Source: Bacillus sp. B-jedd (lineage in GTDB: Bacteria > Bacillota > Bacilli > Bacillales > Cytobacillaceae). From it: DNA of 64,000 nt. Both the position numbers and the translations under genes were made by a program. Below are positions 1-7,355 of the stretch, in pieces. Under the pieces are notes generated by a model. It saw only the letters and a list, made by a program, of their open reading frames with translations, made no database searches and was not told the DNA's origin. The stretch lies in the NCBI RefSeq assembly GCF_000821085.1, contig NZ_CCXR01000002.1:1-64000 (forward strand). The letters run 5' to 3'. Numbering within the stretch: position 1 is the first letter of the stretch; each line of letters starts with the position of its first letter.

Positions 1-31
1 CCGGCAAAATGCTTACTTTGTCGCCATCGGC

Positions 32-1072
32 TTAAGCAGTAAGAATGTACTTATCCTTGATCCGCTTCTCCCATTTGCTACGCCAAACTAAAAATTCACT
101 TTCATAAGCTGATGACAGAGTGCTGTATTCATCCGGATAAACATCCTCTAAAGGAATCCGCTTCTCATGCAGGTAAGGTATGCTGCGCATGTTTTTCTTA
201 CCTGTCTTCTGAATCGCCCTCAGCTGGCTATCAAAATAGCAAGCTTTCAAGAATGATAGAGGTTCATCCTCAATAATTTCATTCCAGTCCATGCCTATGT
301 CCCTGTTGTCGCAATTAAATGGACAGAAATAGCAGCGTGATCGCTTTGTAGGGAAGCCATTCTCAATCAAATACTGTATGCTGTCTTGCGTTGTAAGTCC
401 TTCTTCCACGAGGGGATAAGCTAAATACATGTACTTAAACTGTGGCGATTTATAAAGGTTAATTCTCCTGATCTCGTCGAATGAAAAGCCGATATCGATA
501 ATGAAAGCAATGTCGGCTGGCATCTTTTGTTTATTAGTTAAGCCAACTTGCTTTAATACAGCCCGCCGGACTGTTTGCTTTACCGGAACAATCTTAAAAT
601 CCACCGTGCATTGCCTGGGCATGATCCCAGCTGCAACTTCCTGCCCTGTTTCCTCATCGATCTTATTGCAGTAAACAGGCATCTGGAACCTTTGATACTC
701 CGTGTGGATATAACGCATTAGCATCTCTTCCAGACCGCCCTCCATGCTGCTGTGACCGGTGATAATGAATGGGGTAGTGTTACCATTCTCCTTTTGTCTG
801 TGCTGCCACCAAGCTACCTGAGAATGGATGAAATCAGGCTCAGCCCCGGTATCAGAAAAAACGATAAAGTCATAATGTATTTCGCCGCGGAAGTGCTGTT
901 CTAAAAGATGTGAAGACTGGGTGCCTCCCCCGAAGGAAAGAACGTGGTAGATCCGCTCTTTCCCCTCGGCATAAAGGTCTTTGATTATTTCTGTTTTAGT
1001 TTTAAAAATGCCCTTCCGGTACTTAATGTGTTCGCGATAGTCTCGAGATTCTTCAAAGAGTGTGAGTTGCAC
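32..1072 (-). CDS. PP-loop ATP pyrophosphatase-like phage protein (PAPS-reductase-like fold)
   Basis: 346 aa. A PP-loop signature, SFGGGTQSS, lies near residue 46 and matches the ATP-binding SGGxxS loop of the PAPS reductase / adenine nucleotide alpha-hydrolase superfamily. Two cysteine motifs follow: RQCTVDFK near residue 153 and CYFCPFNC near residue 250, which could bind metal or an iron-sulfur cluster. Proteins of this kind are common in phages and are usually annotated as PAPS reductase, but real sulfate reduction is doubtful in a phage; a role in nucleotide or DNA base modification is an inference from a DNA methyltransferase two genes upstream. It is the last gene of the early arm visible here. 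Confidence 0.7.
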   Translation of the reverse strand: MQLTLFEESRDYREHIKYRKGIFKTKTEIIKDLYAEGKERIYHVLSFGGGTQSSHLLEQHFRGEIHYDFIVFSDTGAEPDFIHSQVAWWQHRQKENGNTTPFIITGHSSMEGGLEEMLMRYIHTEYQRFQMPVYCNKIDEETGQEVAAGIMPRQCTVDFKIVPVKQTVRRAVLKQVGLTNKQKMPADIAFIIDIGFSFDEIRRINLYKSPQFKYMYLAYPLVEEGLTTQDSIQYLIENGFPTKRSRCYFCPFNCDNRDIGMDWNEIIEDEPLSFLKACYFDSQLRAIQKTGKKNMRSIPYLHEKRIPLEDVYPDEYSTLSSAYESEFLVWRSKWEKRIKDKYILTA

Positions 1073-1087
1073 GTCCTCCCCCCTTTA

Positions 1088-1276
1088 TTAATCGTCCAAC
1101 TTTAAAACCACAAGGCACTTGTCCTGTTTCTTACGACTGGCTGACCGTTTGCGCCCTGTTGGAGTGCTATGCCACCTGATAGTCTCGGGCCTGACGTTAA
1201 GCTCTGCCGCGCACTCCCGGGCTGTTCCCATGACCAGTAGATCGTCGCCTTTGTAGACGGCGTATTCTTTCCTCAC
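1088..1276 (-). CDS. Small phage protein, hypothetical
   Basis: 62 aa, basic C-terminus. It begins with a good ribosome binding site (GGAGGGAG) just upstream. The middle part, ARECAAELNVRPETIRWH, looks like a helix-turn-helix of the kind found in short proteins of Bacillus and Listeria phages, in which a YAVYKGD-type start is followed by an ECAxELxVxPETIR motif. It sits between the methyltransferase and the PP-loop gene with short gaps, so it is in the same transcript. DNA or RNA binding is possible but unproven. Confidence 0.7.
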   Translation of the reverse strand: MRKEYAVYKGDDLLVMGTARECAAELNVRPETIRWHSTPTGRKRSASRKKQDKCLVVLKLDD

Positions 1277-1292
1277 GGTTCTCCCTCCTATT

Positions 1293-2051
1293 TCATAAAA
1301 CTAGTGACAATTGGGTCGTATGCCGGTCAATCCGCTCCAAACTTTTCTTGTAATATGGTTCATGTTTCTCAAAACCGATATAATATCTGTCCGTGTTAAG
1401 GGCTGCTAGGAGTGTTGACCCGCTTCCAGAACAGTTATCTAAAACTACTGCGCCTGGATTGGTATATGTTTTAATCATGTATTCGCAAAGTTCGACCGGC
1501 TTTTGTGTTGGATGTACCTTATCGGGATCATCGTTATTGACTATTTGAAATTGCAGTACACTTCTTGGGTATCTTTTTGTTGTCCCGACATCACAGATAG
1601 TTTGTTTCCCTTTTCCGTAAACCTCTGAATTATGATTATTCTTCGCGTAATTCATTGGCTTATGGCCGATTGACATTTGAGGATTATAAACAGGTGCCTT
1701 TTTATAAAAGACTAATAGATTTTCGTGAGCTTTCATTGGCATTTTGTCGGCGTTTAAATGGCCCGTTGCCTTATTCTTCTCCCATATCCATTCGTAGCGG
1801 TATAGAGGCAAATTACTGGCTCCTAGTACTTTATCGAAGGGAGATTGAGCGAAGAATACAATTGCTCCGTTGTCCTTGATAATTCGTTCATATTGGCTCC
1901 AAAGAAGGTTGAAGGGGATAACAGTATCCCAAGCGCAATTTGTAGTGCCATAGGGCAAATCACAAAGGATTAAGTCTATGCTTTTATCCGGCAGGATCTT
2001 CATGCCACTTTCGCCCACACAATCAGCATTATAAATTTTGTTCAGCTCCAT
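1293..2051 (-). CDS. Phage DNA methyltransferase (N4-cytosine/N6-adenine type)
   Basis: 252 aa from the ATG preceded by AGGAGGGG; an upstream in-frame start has no ribosome binding site. Catalytic motif IV is CDLPYGT near residue 30 (DLPY in place of DPPY). Motif I, the AdoMet-binding FxGxG equivalent, is near the C-terminus as LDNCSGSGST, followed by YIGFEKHEPYY. With motif IV before motif I this is a beta-class amino-methyltransferase. The central KVHPTQKPVEL segment is typical of this group. Likely protects phage DNA from host restriction or marks its own DNA. No partner endonuclease is visible in the window. Confidence 0.9.
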   Translation of the reverse strand: MELNKIYNADCVGESGMKILPDKSIDLILCDLPYGTTNCAWDTVIPFNLLWSQYERIIKDNGAIVFFAQSPFDKVLGASNLPLYRYEWIWEKNKATGHLNADKMPMKAHENLLVFYKKAPVYNPQMSIGHKPMNYAKNNHNSEVYGKGKQTICDVGTTKRYPRSVLQFQIVNNDDPDKVHPTQKPVELCEYMIKTYTNPGAVVLDNCSGSGSTLLAALNTDRYYIGFEKHEPYYKKSLERIDRHTTQLSLVL

Positions 2052-2089
2052 GCTTCCCCTCCTATCGAACATAATTACTCTTTTGTTGC

Positions 2090-2473
2090 CTAATAACAGC
2101 TAGTGGCAATGCTTTCACCGCGTAAAATTTCAATCAATGTATCCTCGAAACGCCAGCCTTGCATGACTCCTGTTTTTTGCTCCTGAATAATCCTAATGTA
2201 GATTTTGTGAATGAGTGTTTTCGGAACTGGGAAACAGCAAAACCGTTCTTTATCATTTGCAAAGCTGAATACAATTTCATCCCCGTAAAAATCAATCATC
2301 TTTATACGGTCAATGAGATAGTCTTTATCAAAAACCGACAATTTGATCGGTTGGCTAATTAAAAAATCAATGTTGCAGCTAGTAGAATACTCGCCGCTAT
2401 AATCTTGGGTAGTTCTCAAAACGTGTTTAATGACATCGGTTATCTCAACTTCTTTGAGGGCTTTTTTATCCAT
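2090..2473 (-). CDS. Phage protein of unknown function
   Basis: 127 aa; not recognised. Charged with alternating hydrophobic stretches, no transmembrane segment and no clear motif. It abuts the stop of the MmcB-like gene upstream (start directly follows that stop) and lies 38 bases before the methyltransferase start, so it belongs to the early operon and is probably translationally coupled. Confidence 0.65.
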   Translation of the reverse strand: MDKKALKEVEITDVIKHVLRTTQDYSGEYSTSCNIDFLISQPIKLSVFDKDYLIDRIKMIDFYGDEIVFSFANDKERFCCFPVPKTLIHKIYIRIIQEQKTGVMQGWRFEDTLIEILRGESIATSCY

Positions 2474-3262
2474 CTATTTCCCCTCCAGCAGTTCCGGATT
2501 TTTAATCATTTCATTGAGCCTCATACTGGCACTCTGAATCGTTTCAAGGTCTCGAATAAAATTAGGTGGTACCGTTGTAGAAAGGGCCTTATCCAGTTCT
2601 TCCTCGGCATTAAACCTATGAGCATTTAGCCCGTGTTTTTTCATGACTTTTAAAAAGGATTCAAATCTTTCTTGATTCATATCCATTCTTTCTTTTTGAC
2701 GCTGAAAGTCTTGCACTTGCCGATCAAGTTCAGCCAATTCAACAGCCATCTTGGTACCGACTTTCCAACCCAAGGTACGCCTTTGTTCCTTGTCTAATAG
2801 GTATTGTTCAAAAAATTCTCTTTTGCTACTAAAGAAAGGATGTTCCTGGTTATTCAGGCGACTTAGAATAATGTAATAAAACATGTCAGCTGACATTTGA
2901 ATATCCCTGAACTTAGCCTTTTTTCTGGTATATGGCTTTTTATCCTCATTGATCCATACAAGGCCCACATCATCGGGCAGTTCTTCAGGTAGAATGAGCC
3001 CTTTTGGACAAGCAAAGTAAAATCTATGGCATAAATCCTTATACAACGGCCATTTCTCGTCATTCATGAAATCCGCTCGAGAAACCTTTATCTCATAACC
3101 TGTCAAACATGGTTTAGTCCAGCTCTTCTTAATTGCCAAGGCATCCATGATTGCAAGTTCTTTTCCCATCCAAGTTGAGCCGTTTTTCACTTCAGTAAGA
3201 AAGAAATCCTGACTGTGTTTCTGACTTAACACATGCTTCACTTCACTGGCAGTAATTTTCAC
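2474..3262 (-). CDS. MmcB-like PD-(D/E)XK nuclease-family phage protein
   Basis: 262 aa starting at a GTG preceded by AAGGAGG with seven bases spacing; this start is preferred over an upstream ATG with no ribosome binding site. The core GYEIKVSRADF near residues 54-64 gives the E-x-K pair of PD-(D/E)XK nucleases, and the following CHRFYFACPKGLI and GLVWI segments are typical of the MmcB / phage DNA-repair nuclease group. The C-terminal half (about residues 165-235) is rich in Glu, Arg and Lys and probably coiled coil. Role in phage DNA replication or repair is inferred from the family and from neighbours such as RusA. Confidence 0.7.
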   Translation of the reverse strand: MKITASEVKHVLSQKHSQDFFLTEVKNGSTWMGKELAIMDALAIKKSWTKPCLTGYEIKVSRADFMNDEKWPLYKDLCHRFYFACPKGLILPEELPDDVGLVWINEDKKPYTRKKAKFRDIQMSADMFYYIILSRLNNQEHPFFSSKREFFEQYLLDKEQRRTLGWKVGTKMAVELAELDRQVQDFQRQKERMDMNQERFESFLKVMKKHGLNAHRFNAEEELDKALSTTVPPNFIRDLETIQSASMRLNEMIKNPELLEGK

Positions 3263-3298
3263 TTTGAACCTCCTTATGACGACACAATACAAAGTTTG

Positions 3299-3616
3299 TT
3301 ACCTTGCTTTTTTCATCCGAGCCAACTTTTGTGAAACCGCATGTCCCGTTCTCCCCGTCATGACCGCCACCTGGTAAACCCTCAGTTTGCCATCCAAGCA
3401 TCCTTTCAAAAGTTCAAGTTCTTCAGGTTTCCATTTCACTTTTGTATTCTTTTGACCAACTGTTATCCTTGCCGACTGATAGGCTACGACCGCCGCATCA
3501 TCACCACAGGAAGGGCAGTAAACCGTTCGCCTGCCCCTCCACTTGGCTGCTCCGTAGATGCCGAAGGAGATAACACAGTCTTCGCATATAAAGCTTTTTG
3601 TTTGATTAGTAGCCAT
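3299..3616 (-). CDS. Zinc-ribbon DNA-binding phage protein
   Basis: 105 aa using the ATG at 3616. An N-terminal zinc ribbon is visible as CEDC near residue 11 and CPSC near residue 35. The C-terminal part, KWKPEELELLKGCLDG followed by a helix and AVSQKLARMKK, resembles a SANT/Myb-like or homeodomain-like helical unit. The start lies inside the 3' end of the frameshifted MazG-like gene upstream (11-base overlap with its stop), suggesting translational coupling that would be weakened by the frameshift. A regulator or DNA-binding accessory protein is plausible. Confidence 0.65.
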   Translation of the reverse strand: MATNQTKSFICEDCVISFGIYGAAKWRGRRTVYCPSCGDDAAVVAYQSARITVGQKNTKVKWKPEELELLKGCLDGKLRVYQVAVMTGRTGHAVSQKLARMKKAR

Positions 3617-3868
3617 TTGACTCTTCCATGACTTGTTCAGCAACGGCAACCGCCACCGCCGCGACATGTATTAATTCTTTGTATAGGTCATTGGCATCTG
3701 ATGATTTCGCCCAACCCTTTTCCGCTTGGGCATGGCCTGGGCAACTTCGCCAACTTCTTCTACCAAGATGGTCAACCACGTCCCATAGTCATGCCGCTGT
3801 AAGCCCCATTTGCTATCCTGCCGATCACGTTCCTGTTTCACATCGGCTAAAATGGATTGCTGATTCAT
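3606..3868 (-). pseudogene. MazG-like nucleotide pyrophosphohydrolase, interrupted by a -1 frameshift
   Basis: The frame starting at the ATG at 3868 reads ILADVKQERDRQDSKWG and ILVEEVGEVAQAM, the helical E-x-x-E core of phage MazG-like proteins, and then degenerates to a basic tail that stops at 3671. The minus-strand frame one base back continues the family sequence as EKGWAKSSDANDLYKELIH and then VAAVAVAVAEQVMEESNGY, stopping at 3606. The span is 263 bases, one short of 88 codons, so a single lost base near 3733 explains it. I see no canonical slippery heptamer there. It is either a broken gene, a sequencing error or unusual programmed frameshifting. Confidence 0.8.
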
Positions 3869-3906
3869 CTCGTCACCCACTTTTTATAAATTCCAAACTG
3901 CCCATG

Positions 3907-4101
3907 CTAGAACATCCCGTTAGCATCTTTCGTTATATCAATCGCCAGGAATGCTGCCCTGCGCCATTCATACATTAATTCTTCAAATGATAAGGTGTAA
4001 ATTGACCGGCCTGTTTCCGTAGTCAGGACTTCTAGCCTTTCCAATTCCTTAATGGCCGTCATCCGCTTGGCTTCGATTACAGTTTCATAAAGCAGTCCCA
4101 T
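3907..4101 (-). CDS. FbpA-like small basic-type phage protein
   Basis: 64 aa. The stretch RSIYTLSFEELMYEWR is close to the xxLYELTLSELExE pattern of Fur-regulated basic protein A family members, which also occur in Bacillus phages without obvious iron regulation. Its start codon shares one base with the stop of the sigma-like gene upstream (TAATG), so the two are coupled. Function in phages is unknown; no Fur box was identified near it. Confidence 0.6.
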   Translation of the reverse strand: MGLLYETVIEAKRMTAIKELERLEVLTTETGRSIYTLSFEELMYEWRRAAFLAIDITKDANGMF

Positions 4102-4640
4102 TAGCCCACCTTTTCCGCGCGTTTTCTCATCTTTAGCAGCGCCCTGTTAATAATTCGTGATACCTGAACCTGGCTAATTCCGTATTTTTGACCGATTTCA
4201 TTTTGAGTAAGTCTTTCAGAAAAAGCACATTTTAAAAAAGCCATCTCTCTTTCTGTTAATACAGCGGTAATATCCATTAGAAATGCATTATCGATGAAAT
4301 CATATCTGTCATATTGCGGTAGAAAGTTGAAAGTTGATAATTTATCATCCTCATCGTGGGTTCGGTCGAGACTAACGGTCTCCCCTTTCCGCTTCTTGGC
4401 ATTATGAAAACGGATGACCCTCCTAACCTCGAGCTCCATTACATGAGCATAAAGAGTAGAAAACTTGGCTTTTTCGGGGTTGTAGACCCGGACCGACTTT
4501 ATTAATGCTTCCATTCCTGCATCGTGAATAGCTTCGTAGCCGTACCCCCAACATTTTTTAAACCAGTAGGCAATTTGGTTATAAGCTAGGGGAAAGTTGG
4601 CTTCCATTAGTTCTACCTGTTCAGGAGTCAACTTCTTCAC
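4101..4640 (-). CDS. Sigma-70-family transcription factor, phage type
   Basis: 179 aa. The N-terminal half (about residues 15-90) resembles sigma region 2, with YEAIHDAGMEALIKSVRVY followed by KAKFSTLYAHVMELEVRR. The C-terminal half has region 4, with LTEREMAFLKCAF and the helix-turn-helix LTQNEIGQKYGISQVQVSRI. It probably redirects host RNA polymerase to later phage genes, as sigma-like late activators do in other Gram-positive phages. It lies mid-way through the early operon, four bases after the coiled-coil gene. Confidence 0.85.
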   Translation of the reverse strand: MKKLTPEQVELMEANFPLAYNQIAYWFKKCWGYGYEAIHDAGMEALIKSVRVYNPEKAKFSTLYAHVMELEVRRVIRFHNAKKRKGETVSLDRTHDEDDKLSTFNFLPQYDRYDFIDNAFLMDITAVLTEREMAFLKCAFSERLTQNEIGQKYGISQVQVSRIINRALLKMRKRAEKVG

Positions 4641-4643
4641 AAG

Positions 4644-5087
4644 TCATACCCTCGCTTTCAGCTGCTGACGGAGGGCTTTGTTGTCTATTGCCAGATGCAA
4701 GTTTTCCATGAGCACGTCTTCAAAAAATGTCTGTCGCTTTTTCAATTCCATGACTCGCTTTATTAACTGGTCATTCCTTCTTTCGAGGTATGTTTTTTCT
4801 CCTTCCAACCGGCGAATCTCTTTCACTAGATACTTTTGCAAGTCAGCTGTTTCTTCAAGCGCCATCAGCTTCCAGTCATACCCTTCCGCTGAGTCGATGC
4901 TTTCACCATATTTCTGCATACCTTTTTCATCCTGGCTGTCGATTATTTTTGAAAACTCCTCGATGACTGTTTGTGACGTAACAGGCCGAATTTTTATCTT
5001 TTTTGCCTGCTCGATTAGCCAGTCTATATCTAGCAATTTCATAATCACGCGTTTCCTGTTTGCGATAATTGCATCAAGTTTGTTCAT
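4644..5087 (-). CDS. Helical phage protein, possible MazG-like all-alpha domain
   Basis: 147 aa, almost entirely helical by composition. The segment KGMQKYGESI followed by YDWKLMALEETADLQKYL resembles the all-alpha NTP pyrophosphohydrolase fold of phage MazG-like proteins (E-E-x-x-D element). The C-terminal third is a heptad-rich coiled coil. If correct it would clean up noncanonical nucleotides during phage replication and could compensate for the frameshifted relative at 3606-3868. It sits between the tyrosine recombinase and the sigma-like gene with gaps of 12 and 3 bases. Confidence 0.55.
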   Translation of the reverse strand: MNKLDAIIANRKRVIMKLLDIDWLIEQAKKIKIRPVTSQTVIEEFSKIIDSQDEKGMQKYGESIDSAEGYDWKLMALEETADLQKYLVKEIRRLEGEKTYLERRNDQLIKRVMELKKRQTFFEDVLMENLHLAIDNKALRQQLKARV

Positions 5088-5099
5088 ATTTTCCGCCCC

Positions 5100-5642
5100 T
5101 TATAAGCTAAAATCGTCAATGGCTTCGTCCATTAGGTCCTGATTAATGCCAATGTATCTCAGCGTGATGGATGGACTGCTGTGGTTAAATATCTCCTGCA
5201 GCAAAGCTACATCTTTCTTTTTTTGATAAAAGTGATAACCGAATGTTTTTCTTAATGTGTGAGTGCCAATTTCCGACAGACCCACTAACATTGCCGCATC
5301 ATTTAGGATTGTCCATGCATGGCAGCGGCCAATAGGCTTATCTCGTCTCAAAGACTTAAAAAGATAGTCTTCATCATCCATGCCTGCCACGTAAGCAGCG
5401 ATATGTTTCCTCAACTCATTATTAATTTTGAACCGTTTAGACTTACTGATTTTCTTCTCGGTAATGATGATATGGGTTTTGTCTTTTACTTGCTTTACCT
5501 GTAACGGCAGCAGGTCGCTGATCCTCAGGCCTACGTTGATACCCATGACGAATAGAAAGGCATTTCGCTTGCTATGATCGGCAAGTACTCTTTTCATTTC
5601 TTCTAGTTTTTTTAAGTCTCTTATAGGCTGGACAGTCTTCAT
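5100..5642 (-). CDS. Tyrosine recombinase, catalytic domain only
   Basis: 180 aa with a strong GGGGGAGGG ribosome binding site. The catalytic residues of the family are present in order: Arg in GLRISDLLPL (about residue 43), Lys in TEKKISKSKRF, HxxR in HTLRKTFGYH, His in FNHSS and the nucleophile Tyr in LRYIGI. The N-terminal core-binding domain of full-length integrases is missing. Such short recombinases are common inside Bacillus and Listeria prophages that already carry a separate integrase, so it probably acts on phage DNA rather than on the chromosomal att site. Its substrate is unknown. Confidence 0.85.
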   Translation of the reverse strand: MKTVQPIRDLKKLEEMKRVLADHSKRNAFLFVMGINVGLRISDLLPLQVKQVKDKTHIIITEKKISKSKRFKINNELRKHIAAYVAGMDDEDYLFKSLRRDKPIGRCHAWTILNDAAMLVGLSEIGTHTLRKTFGYHFYQKKKDVALLQEIFNHSSPSITLRYIGINQDLMDEAIDDFSL

Positions 5643-5652
5643 TGCCCTCCCC

Positions 5653-6057
5653 CTATTCCAACTCCCTAATAAAAACTTCTATTTTTGGCGTTTTACCATA
5701 AAGCTTAGTTGCGGTTACTTTAGCCACCTGGTTATCATCCTTCCAGATGATTCCGTTAAGAGAATCAAAAACCCCTTTGACTAAATTGTCAGCATCCGGC
5801 TTTTTTATGTGATAGATACCAGCGGCCGCTGCCCTTCTCTTTTTGCTCCAACTGGCCGGGATTGGCATATGAAAAGTAATTGTTACTTCAATTGGGCCAT
5901 CGGTGAAAAAGGTTCCCTTAGCTCCATTTTTAACGTGTAGTTTAATAAAATCCTTGTAACCAAGATATTTAAGCGCTGACCGGCTCGTAAACTTACCGCG
6001 CTGGGTCATCCTTACAGCACCCATTGGCTCAATCGGTATTGATAAGTTAATCCCCAT
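5653..6057 (-). CDS. rusA: RusA-family Holliday junction resolvase
   Basis: 134 aa. The catalytic motif KPDADNLVKGVFDSLNGI with a further Asp pair in WKDDNQV is diagnostic of RusA endonucleases, which cleave Holliday junctions as dimers. It overlaps the upstream small gene by 11 bases and precedes the tyrosine recombinase by 10, so all three are in the same operon. Function is recombination and branch resolution during phage DNA replication. Confidence 0.9.
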   Translation of the reverse strand: MGINLSIPIEPMGAVRMTQRGKFTSRSALKYLGYKDFIKLHVKNGAKGTFFTDGPIEVTITFHMPIPASWSKKRRAAAAGIYHIKKPDADNLVKGVFDSLNGIIWKDDNQVAKVTATKLYGKTPKIEVFIRELE

Positions 6058-6319
6058 CTACAGACACTCCCATTAATCCGTTTTTGCGATTTCTTATTTT
6101 CCCTTGTCTCGCAATATGGATTAAGGCAAGGAGTATTTCGTCGGGATCTTTCCTGTTAAGCCGCTTTGTTATCCTTAAGGGATGGACTCCTTTTTTCCAA
6201 AGGTCCGTAATTAAATCAAGCTCCCACTGGTCAAATGTAAAGTCCTCGATGTCATCAAGTATGACCACCCTATTTTGGCGTGGCTCCCCAAGATAAGACA
6301 GAAGATGGTTAGCACTCAT
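6047..6319 (-). CDS. Phage protein of unknown function, HTH-like
   Basis: 90 aa. The middle, DLWKKGVHPLRITKRLNRKDPDEILLALIHIARQ (residues 40-73), reads as a small winged or helix-turn-helix segment, with ITKRLNR as the possible turn. It starts in an ATGA overlap with the stop of the zinc-ribbon gene upstream and overlaps rusA downstream. I cannot assign a function. Confidence 0.65.
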   Translation of the reverse strand: MSANHLLSYLGEPRQNRVVILDDIEDFTFDQWELDLITDLWKKGVHPLRITKRLNRKDPDEILLALIHIARQGKIRNRKNGLMGVSVDGD

Positions 6320-6483
6320 CCAAAAACAGGCTCCTTTTCAGCAGCTTCCAAGCGGTCCAAGAAAGTCTTAATATCCGACATATCTTTTTCAACAGGAAGG
6401 ACGCAATTTGGACAAGGTTCATACTTAACCGCATATGTCCCGATAAGGTGGATCACTTGGGAATCTCCGCATAAACCGCACAT
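6316..6483 (-). CDS. Small zinc-ribbon phage protein
   Basis: 55 aa. The ATG at 6483 follows a strong GGGGGAG site. It has two CxxC pairs, CGLC at residues 2-5 and CPNC at residues 24-27, which would form a zinc ribbon. It ends in a four-base ATGA overlap with the next gene and starts 13 bases after the DnaC-like gene, so it fits tightly in the operon. The tight packing, ribosome binding site and cysteine pattern argue that it is real. Function unknown. Confidence 0.75.
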   Translation of the reverse strand: MCGLCGDSQVIHLIGTYAVKYEPCPNCVLPVEKDMSDIKTFLDRLEAAEKEPVFG

Positions 6484-6495
6484 TCGCACTCCCCC

Positions 6496-7344
6496 TTAAA
6501 TCATCTTTTTCTTCCGGTAATCTTCGGTAAATAAATCTATGAATTTTGTATTCTCATACATTCGGCTGAACGCCCGTTGTCCGACAACTTCCGCCAGGGC
6601 TACATCGTCAAAGTTTGTCGTCCAGACCGAGGCTTTTCCCTGCCTGGCATTAATCAGCTTGGTCCATTCCGTCACGCTCCAGCTGACTTCACCAATCTTC
6701 CGAGTCTCGAGACCGACATCCTCAATGACAACCAAATCAAAATCCGTATACTCTTTGTAAAGCATCTCGTTATGACGCTCGTGTCCGAATGTCGCTTTGA
6801 TAAGGTCAAAGAGGTCCGCTGAATCGATGTAGGCTACACTAAGTCCGGTCTCCCTTGCTGTCTTGGCGATGGTTTTGGCTAAATGTGACTTGCCGGTACC
6901 AGTTGAACCCATTAACAGGCAATTGATGGATAGGTTCCCTTTGAGCATTTCCTTGATGTAGTCCTTGGCTTTTGCCAAAGCCAGGTTTGTAACCCGATCA
7001 AGAGGTTCATAGTTTTTTGTGCCTGAATTATCACCGACCGCCAGCCGATACCATTTTTCCAAAAGAGCCGCTTTTCGCTTGTCTATTAATTCATCCGTAA
7101 CTTCTTTGGATTGTTGACCGCTTAAACAAACGGTGCATATCTCCGAAACCCGGTGACTAGCGGGGTTTCCATTTAAGTCATAAGTCCAAGCTAAAATATT
7201 GGGTTGCTCACATGTTGAGCAGTTTTCCTTTATCGCCTGGACATTCTCTGCTTTGTCTTTCAGTGCCGGTTTTACCTTAAATAGCAAGTCCTCCGCTTTC
7301 TTGATTCCAATCAAATCCATAAGGTGGATAAAAGCGTTTTGCAT
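6496..7344 (-). CDS. DnaC/DnaI-like replicative helicase loader
   Basis: 282 aa with an AGGAGG site overlapping the stop of the DnaD-like gene. The N-terminal part has a zinc-binding-like cysteine set (CSTC near residue 42, CTVC near residue 71). The AAA+ module has Walker A GSTGTGKSHLAK near residue 145 and Walker B LVVIEDVG near residue 204, and an arginine-rich C-terminus (QRAFSRMYENTKF). It should load the host replicative helicase at the phage origin together with the adjacent DnaD-like protein. Confidence 0.92.
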   Translation of the reverse strand: MQNAFIHLMDLIGIKKAEDLLFKVKPALKDKAENVQAIKENCSTCEQPNILAWTYDLNGNPASHRVSEICTVCLSGQQSKEVTDELIDKRKAALLEKWYRLAVGDNSGTKNYEPLDRVTNLALAKAKDYIKEMLKGNLSINCLLMGSTGTGKSHLAKTIAKTARETGLSVAYIDSADLFDLIKATFGHERHNEMLYKEYTDFDLVVIEDVGLETRKIGEVSWSVTEWTKLINARQGKASVWTTNFDDVALAEVVGQRAFSRMYENTKFIDLFTEDYRKKKMI

Positions 7345-7355
7345 ATCAGAACCTC

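Noticed and set aside
1655..1879. Plus-strand frame inside the phage methyltransferase
   Set aside because: Antisense shadow with no start signals; surrounded by minus-strand operon genes.
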